Assembly: GCF_022808675.1 (NCBI RefSeq)
Contig: NZ_JAKZKV010000002.1
Span: forward strand, 186,001-250,000
DNA length: 64,000 nt
Direction of reading: 5' to 3'
Origin: Parabacteroides sp. FAFU027
GTDB lineage: Bacteria > Bacteroidota > Bacteroidia > Bacteroidales > UBA7332
Positions 40,090-48,723 of the stretch are shown here, piece by piece (positions within the stretch are counted from its first letter, which is position 1; each line of letters opens with the position of its first letter). The position numbers and the translations under genes are program-made. The notes under the pieces are model-generated. The model had not been told where the DNA came from and searched no databases. It was given only the letters and a program-made list of their open reading frames with translations.

Positions 40090-42804
40090 TTACTCATGCA
40101 CCTTGTTACTGATCGGAATATCTATTTCTGCAAAATATTTCAGCAACAGGTTGTACATTTCGGGATCGTATTTTTTGAGCTTCTCCCTGCGGTTGATGGA
40201 GTTGTGTACACCATTTGGCGTTTCGGAATAGCGGTTGCAATTGAAGAAGGACTGGACTGCTTCTGCAAAATATTCTTCCTTGTTGCTCAAAGCGTAGGTC
40301 TTTTCCCATAATCCTTTTTCGATAGCATGTTTCATCACGGTCTCCAATTCGTTGTTGAAATTGGGATTTACCCCAACAATCCCGACCATATGGAAAATAT
40401 GAGCGAATTCATGAATCAGGATATTTTCACCTTCATATTTATCACCGGAAAGGCAAATCAGATTCTCTTCGCCGCAACTGCAACTGAAGTCATCTTCGGG
40501 TGAGCCGCCAAAGCCGCGTGCGCGTTTATTCCAGTATGCAATGCTGTCGGGGCTGTTGCAGATGTGGGCATATTCCGGTAGCTCGCACACCTGTTCATTT
40601 GCGCCGATAACCATTACGCGACACCCTTTTCCGATCATATAACGGGCAATGTCTTTCCGCTTCGACAACATTCCCATAATGATTTCGCGGGCTTTGTAAA
40701 GCGCCTTGTCACTTACCTGATGTGAGCTGACGACAGGCATTCCTCCCGCGTCGAGGTATTTTTTATAAAAGGGATAGAGGTGAAGCGATTGGGGGACTGC
40801 GGTTACTTTATCGCCGTTAAGTTCCGTCAGACGAATGGCAAAACCTCCGCCAGAAGCCAGATGAAGTTTCAATGTGGAATCTGACGTTACGGTGAGGATT
40901 TCACGTTGGTAATCTGAAGCCTGTTTGTTGGCATTGATGCCGTCGCTGAATATCTCGGCCTGGTATTTTATACCCTTTTTGAGGAAATCCAGAGTCAATG
41001 CAATATCCCGTTCGGTCCAGTTGGTTAATGCACCGACTGTCCATTCTTTATCTTTTCTGCGGGCCGAAACGATGTATTCCCCTAATTTTCCCTGCAAGAT
41101 TTTCGTTTCATCGGTTACGTTAGGCAGGCTGGCAATGAATGAGGTACATTCCTGTTCCTTTTGGTAAATGGTCGGATTGTCGGCCAGCATGGTCAGCGGT
41201 GAATCGAACACAATATAGGTTGCCAGTTGGTGGCAACGGGTTCCCTGACTCAACGGATTGGAGTAAATGGGCTTGAAGTCACTTTTGGTACTGTTGCGCA
41301 TGGCGCCCGGCGTATAATCGACCGGACCGGCCATCAACCGGATGAATGGGAATGTCACATCGTAGGTTGGCATATCCACCTCCGGTGTACTCCATTTCAT
41401 CTCCTCCATGCCAAATACACTTTCGAAGTTGATGATATTCGGATAGGTGCGGTTCAGTCCGGTCGGTTTGTAGAAACCATGCAGGTCGAGTGTCAGTTTG
41501 TATCTGGCGGTCATTTCGGCAATACGATAGGTCATTTGCACCGCCTTCTGGTCGTCACGATCGAGGAAATCGACTTTAAAGCCTTTGATCCCCATTTCGG
41601 AGTACTTTTTACATGCCGCTTCTAACTGGCTGTCCAGTACGTTGAACACCGTCCAGAGGATGATGCCCACGTTTTTACTTTTGGCATACGAAATAAGTTC
41701 GGGCAGATTAATCTCCGGAATCACGGTCAGCATATCGCCGCTTGACGGTTTGTACCACCCTTCGTCCAGAATGACATATTCGAGTCCGTTTTGCGATGCA
41801 AACTCGATGTAATGCTTGTAGGTTTCGGTATTGATGCCGGCTTTGAAGTTCACGCCGGAAATACCCCAGTCGTTCCACCATTCCCAAGCCGATTTACCGC
41901 CTTTTACCCAGGAGAAATCTTTAATGCGGGGGGGAGAAGCCAGTGCATACACCAGATTGTTGACCGGCATTTCGGTATCATTTCGGGTGATGGCTAATAC
42001 TCTCCACGGAAACTCTCTTGTTCCACTGGTTTGGGCAATGAAGTTGGCTCTTTCGGTCACATACTCCTGTTTCCGCCAAGCGTTTTGTGCCACCTTGGAC
42101 GGTAGCGGGGCGAATAGTCCTTTGAATCCCGTTTTTCCTTCAGATTGAATAAACATGCCGGGATAATCTTCCAGATCCGACTCGGTGATGGTCAGTTTTT
42201 TCCCTTTCAAAAGATCAACGGTGAGAGGCAGGAACGCCGGCAAGGTCTGATTGGTCTGAGTCAGCGGTTTTACCTCGTAGGTGCTTTGGAACGCCATGGC
42301 AAACGGATCTTTTTTGCCGGTCGAATGAGGCATATAGCTGGTGTAATCTTTGTCAAAGTTGAATTCCGCCAGCTCGTCTTTGATGCTGATGTTTCCGCCC
42401 ATTGTCGTGAAGAACCGGTATGCTACTCCTTCGTCATAGGCCCGGAATATCACGCCGTAATTTCCCTTGAAGGTGATTTTTAGTTCGTTGTATTGGGTGG
42501 TGAAGGACGCGAAACGGTAGTTTGTGGCGTTGATGGTCTCTTTTGCAGAGCGAGTGGCTACACTTACCTTGTGAGGATTTTTGCCTAATGCAGCTCCGTT
42601 TTCCAACGTCATTCCGATAGCTGAGGGAGCCAGGATGATTTGTCCGCCATCCTTCACAGAGTAGGTCAGCTGGTTACCTGTGTTGACTGCTACCCGTAGT
42701 TTCCCATCGGGTGATTTGAGGGATAATGTCTCTGCTGATACTGTAGCTGAAATGCCGATGAACAGGCTTATGAGGAATATTTGTAGTCTGGTGTTGTGTG
42801 TCAT
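40090..42804 (-). CDS. GH97 glycosidase fused to a C-terminal HExxH metallopeptidase-like domain (904 aa)
   Basis: A signal peptide (to VSAET) is followed by a GH97 enzyme at about residues 25-660: N-terminal beta-sandwich, catalytic barrel (SAWEWWNDWG, YVILDEGWY, GIILWTVFN, IKGFKVDFLDRDDQ, LTLDLHGFYKPTGL, INFESVFGMEEMKW) and C-terminal beta domain. Asp412 in KVDFLDRDD sits where retaining GH97 alpha-galactosidases have their nucleophile, so alpha-galactosidase-type action is more likely than inverting alpha-glucosidase. Residues from about 665 to 904 form a second domain: YPFYKKYLDAGGMPVVSS, AREIIMGMLSKR, then HEFAH with His798, Glu799 and His802, and Glu848 in EEYFAEAVQSFF as the third ligand. 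GH97 proteins normally end near 650-740 residues, so this is a fusion. The downstream LamG-GH127 is co-transcribed. Confidence 0.88.
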   Translation of the reverse strand: MTHNTRLQIFLISLFIGISATVSAETLSLKSPDGKLRVAVNTGNQLTYSVKDGGQIILAPSAIGMTLENGAALGKNPHKVSVATRSAKETINATNYRFASFTTQYNELKITFKGNYGVIFRAYDEGVAYRFFTTMGGNISIKDELAEFNFDKDYTSYMPHSTGKKDPFAMAFQSTYEVKPLTQTNQTLPAFLPLTVDLLKGKKLTITESDLEDYPGMFIQSEGKTGFKGLFAPLPSKVAQNAWRKQEYVTERANFIAQTSGTREFPWRVLAITRNDTEMPVNNLVYALASPPRIKDFSWVKGGKSAWEWWNDWGISGVNFKAGINTETYKHYIEFASQNGLEYVILDEGWYKPSSGDMLTVIPEINLPELISYAKSKNVGIILWTVFNVLDSQLEAACKKYSEMGIKGFKVDFLDRDDQKAVQMTYRIAEMTARYKLTLDLHGFYKPTGLNRTYPNIINFESVFGMEEMKWSTPEVDMPTYDVTFPFIRLMAGPVDYTPGAMRNSTKSDFKPIYSNPLSQGTRCHQLATYIVFDSPLTMLADNPTIYQKEQECTSFIASLPNVTDETKILQGKLGEYIVSARRKDKEWTVGALTNWTERDIALTLDFLKKGIKYQAEIFSDGINANKQASDYQREILTVTSDSTLKLHLASGGGFAIRLTELNGDKVTAVPQSLHLYPFYKKYLDAGGMPVVSSHQVSDKALYKAREIIMGMLSKRKDIARYMIGKGCRVMVIGANEQVCELPEYAHICNSPDSIAYWNKRARGFGGSPEDDFSCSCGEENLICLSGDKYEGENILIHEFAHIFHMVGIVGVNPNFNNELETVMKHAIEKGLWEKTYALSNKEEYFAEAVQSFFNCNRYSETPNGVHNSINRREKLKKYDPEMYNLLLKYFAEIDIPISNKVHE

Positions 42805-42841
42805 ACTTGTGCTGATTATTAGTCAACTGACTTTTTTGTTG

Positions 42842-43007
42842 CCGCCCCTAAATCCCCTGAAGGGGACTTTTGCAGCAGTAGGTATTTGGAGATATTATGT
42901 AATAAAAGGACTATGATTATTCAGATTCTGATAATGTACTGCACTCTCTATAAGTCCCCTTTAGGGGAACCAACGGTCATCGACCGAAGGGAGATAATTA
43001 GGGGCGG
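42842..43007. repeat. Inverted-repeat-bounded element (CCGCCCCTAA ends), 166 bp
   Basis: Outer repeats CCGCCCCTAA at 42842-42851 and the complement at 42998-43007. Inner repeats of 17 bp, TCCCCTGAAGGGGACTT at 42853-42869 and the complement with one mismatch at 42952-42968. The interior has no coding potential. The CCCCTAAATCCCC/AAGGGGACTT pattern is typical of intergenic repeats in many Bacteroidota, stated from general knowledge. It fills the gap between GH27 and GH97. Confidence 0.7.
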
Positions 43008-43041
43008 AAAAAGCAAAGAATCTTGAACCTTTTGTGAGTTT

Positions 43042-44274
43042 CTATCTTTTCGGAGAAAGCCTTACCATCAATACCCCATGAGCCGGAATGGCCGCTTTGG
43101 TGAATGATGCCGTTGTTCCGATATACTTGTGCTTCCACAAGTCGCGAATAGTATATTCTTTTTTGTGAATGTTGACCTGAGTCGCGAAGTAAATAGTCTG
43201 CTTTTTCCAGTCATAATTGAGATTCCAGACATTATCGGTACGGTTGAGGAAGCAGACGGCCAGCTCGCCGTTAGCCAATGGTTTAGCCCATATTTCCTGT
43301 TCGCCCATGTCCATAAAGCGGCGGGCCTGTTCGCCCAGACTATCCTGGTCCACAGCGATAACTTCTTTGTTTGTCAGAATCTCGTGGCTTGTCTTGTCCA
43401 TCGAACGAAGATCATTACCCGCCATAAGCGGTGCCGCCAGCATCGCCCACATCGAAAAGTGCGTAATGTATTCATCGTGCGTCATACCGCCGTTGCCTAC
43501 TTCGAGCATTTCGGCATCGTTCCAGTGACCGGGACCGGCATAAGGATAAAGGTCGGCTAGTACGTCGATAATGTCAAGGACTCCCACACCGCCCCAGTCG
43601 AACTTACAGCGGTAGCAATCGCGTATATCGGCCGTAGTACGCCAGAGTTGTCCTACACCTTTGCCCCATTTCCACGGCTGGCTTTCACCCCACTCACAAA
43701 TACTAAATACAATCGGTCTGCCGCACGCCTTCAGGGCATCGCTCATCGTGCGATAAGCCGCTTCTGCGTTTTGTCCCTCATTGGAACACCAGTCGTATTT
43801 GAGATAGTCAACGCCCCATTCCGCATACTGTCGGGCATCCTGAAACTGGTATCCCCGGCTGCCCGGCTTTCCCTGACAGGTGAGTGAACCGGCACAAGAG
43901 TAAATCCCCAACTTCAACCCTTTGCTGTGTATGTAATCGGCCAGACTTTTTATTCCATTCGGAAAGTTTTTCGGGTCGGCGATGATGTTTCCTTTTTCGT
44001 CACGGCCCACCTGCCAGCAGTCGTCGATAACGATGTATTGGTATCCGGCCTCTTTCATGCCAGAAGAGATCATCGCATCGGCGGTTTCCTTTAACAGGGC
44101 TTCGTTGACATTGCATCCGAATTTATTCCAGCTATTCCATCCCATGGGAGGTGTAGCGGCCAGACTCAGAAAAGCGGAGTCCTGTTTGCTCTTTTGTTCG
44201 CCGAAGAACATCTGTGCCTTGGCCAGACCGGATAGAAGACAAAAGGCTAATACGAAAATGTGTTTTTTATCCAT
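43042..44274 (-). CDS. GH27 alpha-galactosidase or beta-L-arabinopyranosidase (410 aa)
   Basis: A signal peptide (MDKKHIFVLAFCLLSGLAKA) leads into a classic GH27 barrel: TPPMGWNSWNKFGCNVNE, YIVIDDCWQV, GLKLGIYSCAGSLTCQGKPGS, WGVDYLKYDWCSNE with nucleophile Asp161, ICEWGESQPWKWG, and WRTTADIRD with acid/base Asp216. The domain ends in a beta-sandwich (AAIPAHGVLMVRLSP). In this family, alpha-galactosidases and beta-L-arabinopyranosidases differ by one residue near the sugar C6 position, so substrate is open. It is the first gene of the operon GH27-GH97-LamG-GH127 and is divergent from the HTCS gene. Operator-like element B starts 76 bp upstream of its ATG, nearly the same place as element A before GH127 copy 2. 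Confidence 0.92.
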   Translation of the reverse strand: MDKKHIFVLAFCLLSGLAKAQMFFGEQKSKQDSAFLSLAATPPMGWNSWNKFGCNVNEALLKETADAMISSGMKEAGYQYIVIDDCWQVGRDEKGNIIADPKNFPNGIKSLADYIHSKGLKLGIYSCAGSLTCQGKPGSRGYQFQDARQYAEWGVDYLKYDWCSNEGQNAEAAYRTMSDALKACGRPIVFSICEWGESQPWKWGKGVGQLWRTTADIRDCYRCKFDWGGVGVLDIIDVLADLYPYAGPGHWNDAEMLEVGNGGMTHDEYITHFSMWAMLAAPLMAGNDLRSMDKTSHEILTNKEVIAVDQDSLGEQARRFMDMGEQEIWAKPLANGELAVCFLNRTDNVWNLNYDWKKQTIYFATQVNIHKKEYTIRDLWKHKYIGTTASFTKAAIPAHGVLMVRLSPKR

Positions 44275-44312
44275 AGTGTGTTGGGAAAGTGAATAGACTT
44301 TGGTTTTTGATT

Positions 44313-44320
44313 GCGAATTA
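44313..44320 (-). promoter_or_regulatory. Candidate -7 element of GH27 (TTAATTCG-like)
   Basis: On the minus strand ATTAATTCGCAA lies where the GH127 promoter has GTATATTTGCAA, at the same distance (within 1 bp) from the operator-like element. It is a weak match to TAnnTTTG, which fits a regulator-dependent promoter. Confidence 0.45.
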
Positions 44321-44349
44321 ATAGATTACCCGTCATTGAGGATTGAATA

Positions 44350-44378
44350 ATCGTCTATTTATATAGCAGAATAGTCCA
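44350..44378. promoter_or_regulatory. Operator-like element B between GH27 and HTCS genes
   Basis: ATCGTCTA at 44350-44357 and ATAGTCCA at 44371-44378 are 21 bp apart, in the same orientation and register as element A (21 of 29 identical positions). It begins 76 bp before the GH27 start. It also lies upstream of the HTCS gene on the other side, so it could serve both. Confidence 0.6.
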
Positions 44379-44552
44379 ATGCTGATTTTGCTGCATTTAA
44401 ATACAACCTATTGGATAACAGTGCGATGTGGCTAATTTCTGGACTTTTCTATTGCGAATCTGGAAGATTCTGCCGGTCATTTCTAAATAAAAGTATTAAT
44501 ATTGTATTCTGCTAATTGAATGGACCTGTTACCTAACCAGATATTGAATTCC

Positions 44553-47500
44553 ATGAGAAACAAAACCCTGTTCCTGCTAATCACTCTCATCTCCTTTTGT
44601 ACAGAATGGATAACGGCCGGTGAGTTCCGTTTCCGTCATTACCGGGCAGAAGATGGACTTTCCTATAATTCGGTCAGAAGCATCCTGCAGGATCGTCAGG
44701 GTTTTATGTGGATTGGCACGGAAGACGGACTGAACCGCTTTGATGGATACTCCTTCAAGGAATTCAGAAGTAAACAACTGAATGGAAGCTCCTTAGGAAG
44801 CAATTATATCAGTACTTTGCTCGAAGACGAAAAAGGAATCATCTATATCGGCACGGACGAAGGAATTTATACTTACGATCCCGCAACCGAAAAGTTTACC
44901 CGTTTAAATGCAAAGACATCCGGTGGGGTTATCATTTCCTCGACAATCAATAATATGGTTCTGGATAAATCCGGAAATCTCTGGGTGGCGACTTACGGAC
45001 AGGGAATCTTTAGCTACCATCTCTCTACCGGAAAACTACAGCAATACCTTTGGACTTCGCACAACTCCGGGCGAATGAAATCAGACCTGATTAACTGCAT
45101 TTTTGCCGACCGCGCCAACCGCATATGGGCCGGACAAAAAGGAACGAATACTTCGCTGATGTTGTTTAACGCCAAAACAAACCGGTTTGATATTTTCCCG
45201 TTTGCCGTTGAGGGCGATGATTCGTACTCCTCGATCTACCGGATCTATGAAGATTCATACAGAAACCTCTGGTTGGGCACTTGGGATCGGGGTATTTACA
45301 AACTGGATAGTAAATTGCACAAAGCTGTAAGCTATCTTTCGCCGAAATCACAGGCCGGGATATTACACGTTCATGAAATGTGTGAATACAGTCCGGGAGA
45401 GCTGTTGGTGGGATCGGATGACGGACTGAGCTTATTCAATACCCGCACGTTGAGTCACCGGTTGTTTACCGCAAGAGAGACTGACCCCACTTCGCTTTCC
45501 GATAAATTCATTTATCCGATCTATAAGGACCGGGAAGGTGGTCTCTGGGTGGGTACTTACTACGGCGGTGTCAATTATGTTTCCCCTACGAGCGGGATTT
45601 TCGAGCGTTACACTCATTCCGGTTTTGTCAATTCGGTGAATGGGAATGTCATTGGCGGATTTACCGAAGATAAAGCCGGAAACATCTGGATTGCGTCGGA
45701 TGATGGCGGACTCAACCGGCTCGACAAGCAGACCGGTCGTTTTACGGCTTATATGCCAAAGCCCGGTAGCAACAGCATTTCCTATTACAATGTACATGCG
45801 CTCTGCTGGGATAATGATAAACTCTGGATTGGTACCTATTCCGGCGGATTGAATGTTTTTGACACCCGTACCGGTCAGTTTGCGCACTACAGAGATGAGT
45901 ACAACAATCCGAAATCACTTGATGGCAGCAGTATTTATGCCATATTCAAAGACCGCGCCCAACGTATGTGGGTGGCAAGTATGTCCGGCCTGAATCTCTA
46001 TAACCGTGCGGAGGACAATTTCACCCGGGTGAAGGACCTCGGTGCGACTACCATTGATATCGAGCAGGATGCACAGGGGAGGCTATGGTTTGGAACCTGG
46101 GGGAAAGGGGTATTCTGCTTTGACGAACAGAAACGCCAATGGCGCAGTTATCTCAGTCGGCCAGAAGATACGACTTCGCTTCCCGGAAACCAGATCAATT
46201 GCATGTTGATGGATCGTAAAGCGAAGCTTTGGGTGGGAACGACCAACGGTCTGTGCCGTTATGATGAAGCGAAGAATCGTTTTATCCGCATTCACCTGAA
46301 TATTCCGAGCAATACTATCTGTTCGGTGATTGAAGATAATGACCAGTTATGGATCACGACTTCGAAAGGGTTGGTCAGGTACAATCCCAAAACCGGTTTT
46401 TGTCAGGTGTTTACCCAAAGTGATGGTTTGCTGAGCGACCAGTTTATTGCGAATTCCGGATTTAAGAGTTCCAACGGTAAAATATACATCGGTACGGCCA
46501 ATGGCTTCAATGCCTTTTATCCGAATAATATTGCGCAGAACAAATATGTTCCTCCGGTAGCCATTACCCGGCTGGAGATCTTCAATAAAGCTGTTGCAGT
46601 CGGAGAAGAGGGACCTTTGCCCAAAGCCATTCAGTCGATGAAGCGGATTGATCTGTCATACAAAGACAATGTGTTCAGTCTCGACTTTGTGGGGTTGAGC
46701 TACAACACTCCCGAAAAGAATAAATATGCTTACAAGCTGGAAGGCTTTGACAAAGACTGGAACTATGTGACCAACCAACACAAAGCGACCTATACCAACC
46801 TGCCTGCCGGAACCTATACCTTCCGGGTAAAAGCCTGTAACAATGACGGCGTTTGGAATGAAGAAGGCACTTCTCTGGAGATTGTCATCCATCCGCCTTT
46901 CTGGCTGACTCCCGTATTCAAGTTGTTCTACGTACTGCTTTTCATCGGACTGATGGTGTGGCTGGCCAAATCGTGGATGAAGCGTACCGAACGGAAGCAC
47001 AAGGAAAAGATTGACCAACTGAGCCGGGAAAAGGAGGCCGAGCTGTACAATGCGAAGATCAGCTTCTTCACCACTATCGCCCACGAAATACGTACTCCGG
47101 TATCGTTGATTATCGGGCCGTTGGAGAAGATTATGGCCACCGCAGCCAATCTCCCGGAGGTGATGCGGAAGGATCTGAATATCATTGACCGCAACAGTCA
47201 GCGCCTGCTTTTGCTGGTAAATCAACTGCTCGATTTCCGGAAAGTGGAACAGGGCGTGCTTGCTCTGACTTTTATTCGCCGGAATGTGCCGGAATTGCTG
47301 CGCAGTACGTTTGACCGTTTTCATCCGTTGATTGAGCAGAAGGGAATCGAGTTTGTTTACGATTGTCAGAATCCGGATCTGGAGGCCGATATTGATCAGG
47401 AAGCATTGACCAAGATTGTCAGCAATCTGCTTTCGAATGCCATGAAGTATGCAAAAGGTAAGATTGTTATGTCCTGCTTCCTTGGGGCGGAGCGTTTTGA

Positions 47501-48590
47501 AATATTGGTGACAGATGATGGACAGGGCATTCCTGATGCAGAGAAGGAGAAGATCTTCCTGCCTTTCTATCAGGTATCATCGGGCGTGAAACCCGGTACG
47601 GGGATTGGCCTTTCGTTGGTGAAAAGTCTTGTCGATGCACACAGCGGACAGATTTCGGTAACCGATGCCTTTCCTGCCGGAACCTGCTTTACCGTCTCGT
47701 TGCCGTTGATGAATGATGCGGTCGTATCAGGCGATGTGGTACCAGAAACCTCTACCTTTGATGAACCTGAACTGCACGATGTTTTGCCGACAGATTATAT
47801 TGATTCGCCCGATTCTAAAACCAAAGAAAAGCCGTTGCTGCTGATCGTGGAAGATAATCCCGAAATGCGTGGCTTCCTGCAGGATAGTTTCTCGTCGGAC
47901 TATTCCGTAATTACGGCAGAAGATGGTCGCGATGGTCTTGACAAACTAAAAAACAGCGAGGTAAGCCTGATCATTAGTGACCTGATGATGCCAAATATGG
48001 ATGGGTTGGAGTTTTGCTCGGCACTGCGGTCAAATATCCTGACGAGTCACATTCCTGTGGTGTTGCTTACGGCCAAAACCGACCTCGGCACCAAGATTGA
48101 TGGAATGAATAGCGGGGCGGATGCTTATGTAGAAAAGCCTTTCTCTATTCGCTTCCTCAAGGCGCAAATCCGCAACCTGATTGAGTCAAGGAAAACCCTT
48201 CGCCGCAAATATTCCGAGATGCCTTTTGTGCCGCTCAATACGATTGCGGGGAATAAAGCGGACGAGAACTTCCTCTCTAAGCTGAATGCCCTGATTGAGA
48301 ATAATATTTCCAATCCGGATTTCTCCGTTGAGTTACTGGCCGAAGAACTTGCGATCAGTCGTTCTGGTCTTTTTGCCAAAATCAAGACGCTTGCCGGCGT
48401 TACACCGAATGAACTGATGCAGGTAGTCCGCCTTAAAAAAGCAGCCGAACTTCTTTCGGAAAATAAATACCGCATCAATGAGATTGCTTACATGGTGGGT
48501 TTCAACAATCCGTCCTACTTTACCAAATGTTTCCAGAAGCAGTTTGGCGTAAGACCGGGAGAGTTTTTGAATAAGAATTTGGAGTCGTAG
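44553..48590 (+). CDS. Hybrid two-component system (HTCS) sensor-regulator (1345 aa)
   Basis: The start at 44553 (MRNKTLFLLITLISFCTEWITAG) gives a signal peptide; an in-frame ATG 11 codons earlier does not. The periplasmic sensor has two-bladed Reg_prop propellers at about residues 25-680 (repeats of the form DRQGFMWIGTEDGLNRFDG, NLWLGTWDRGIY, GGLWVGTYYGGVNY, KLWVGTTNGLCRYD) and a Y_Y_Y domain near 690-780 (YKLEGFDKDWNYV, YTFRVKACNNDGVW). One membrane helix is at about 785-806. The cytoplasmic part has a histidine kinase with His844 in AHEIRTP, an HATPase domain (SNLLSNAMKYAKG, GTGIGLSLVKSLV), a receiver with Asp1143 in SDLMMPNMDG, and a C-terminal AraC-type HTH (ISRSGLFAKIKTLAG, NEIAYMVGFNNPSYFTKCF). 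It likely senses a PUL oligosaccharide in the periplasm and activates the two operons with the paired half-sites. Confidence 0.96.
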   Translation: MRNKTLFLLITLISFCTEWITAGEFRFRHYRAEDGLSYNSVRSILQDRQGFMWIGTEDGLNRFDGYSFKEFRSKQLNGSSLGSNYISTLLEDEKGIIYIGTDEGIYTYDPATEKFTRLNAKTSGGVIISSTINNMVLDKSGNLWVATYGQGIFSYHLSTGKLQQYLWTSHNSGRMKSDLINCIFADRANRIWAGQKGTNTSLMLFNAKTNRFDIFPFAVEGDDSYSSIYRIYEDSYRNLWLGTWDRGIYKLDSKLHKAVSYLSPKSQAGILHVHEMCEYSPGELLVGSDDGLSLFNTRTLSHRLFTARETDPTSLSDKFIYPIYKDREGGLWVGTYYGGVNYVSPTSGIFERYTHSGFVNSVNGNVIGGFTEDKAGNIWIASDDGGLNRLDKQTGRFTAYMPKPGSNSISYYNVHALCWDNDKLWIGTYSGGLNVFDTRTGQFAHYRDEYNNPKSLDGSSIYAIFKDRAQRMWVASMSGLNLYNRAEDNFTRVKDLGATTIDIEQDAQGRLWFGTWGKGVFCFDEQKRQWRSYLSRPEDTTSLPGNQINCMLMDRKAKLWVGTTNGLCRYDEAKNRFIRIHLNIPSNTICSVIEDNDQLWITTSKGLVRYNPKTGFCQVFTQSDGLLSDQFIANSGFKSSNGKIYIGTANGFNAFYPNNIAQNKYVPPVAITRLEIFNKAVAVGEEGPLPKAIQSMKRIDLSYKDNVFSLDFVGLSYNTPEKNKYAYKLEGFDKDWNYVTNQHKATYTNLPAGTYTFRVKACNNDGVWNEEGTSLEIVIHPPFWLTPVFKLFYVLLFIGLMVWLAKSWMKRTERKHKEKIDQLSREKEAELYNAKISFFTTIAHEIRTPVSLIIGPLEKIMATAANLPEVMRKDLNIIDRNSQRLLLLVNQLLDFRKVEQGVLALTFIRRNVPELLRSTFDRFHPLIEQKGIEFVYDCQNPDLEADIDQEALTKIVSNLLSNAMKYAKGKIVMSCFLGAERFEILVTDDGQGIPDAEKEKIFLPFYQVSSGVKPGTGIGLSLVKSLVDAHSGQISVTDAFPAGTCFTVSLPLMNDAVVSGDVVPETSTFDEPELHDVLPTDYIDSPDSKTKEKPLLLIVEDNPEMRGFLQDSFSSDYSVITAEDGRDGLDKLKNSEVSLIISDLMMPNMDGLEFCSALRSNILTSHIPVVLLTAKTDLGTKIDGMNSGADAYVEKPFSIRFLKAQIRNLIESRKTLRRKYSEMPFVPLNTIAGNKADENFLSKLNALIENNISNPDFSVELLAEELAISRSGLFAKIKTLAGVTPNELMQVVRLKKAAELLSENKYRINEIAYMVGFNNPSYFTKCFQKQFGVRPGEFLNKNLES

Positions 48591-48614
48591 GCGTGGCTCT
48601 TCTTTTTGCACAAA

Positions 48615-48657
48615 AAGTCCCAATCATTTATCGGTTGCTGATAATTGATTGGGACTT
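48615..48657 (-). terminator. Terminator between convergent HTCS and hypothetical genes
   Basis: Perfect 12-bp arms, AAGTCCCAATCA at 48615-48626 and the complement at 48646-48657. The T-run follows on the minus strand, so it ends the gene at 48724-49434; the HTCS transcript may also stop here. Confidence 0.75.
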
Positions 48658-48723
48658 ATCATTTGGAGATATGAATTGGGGCTACATAGAATCTCCTTTT
48701 TAGGTCATCTTGCGTCAAAAATA

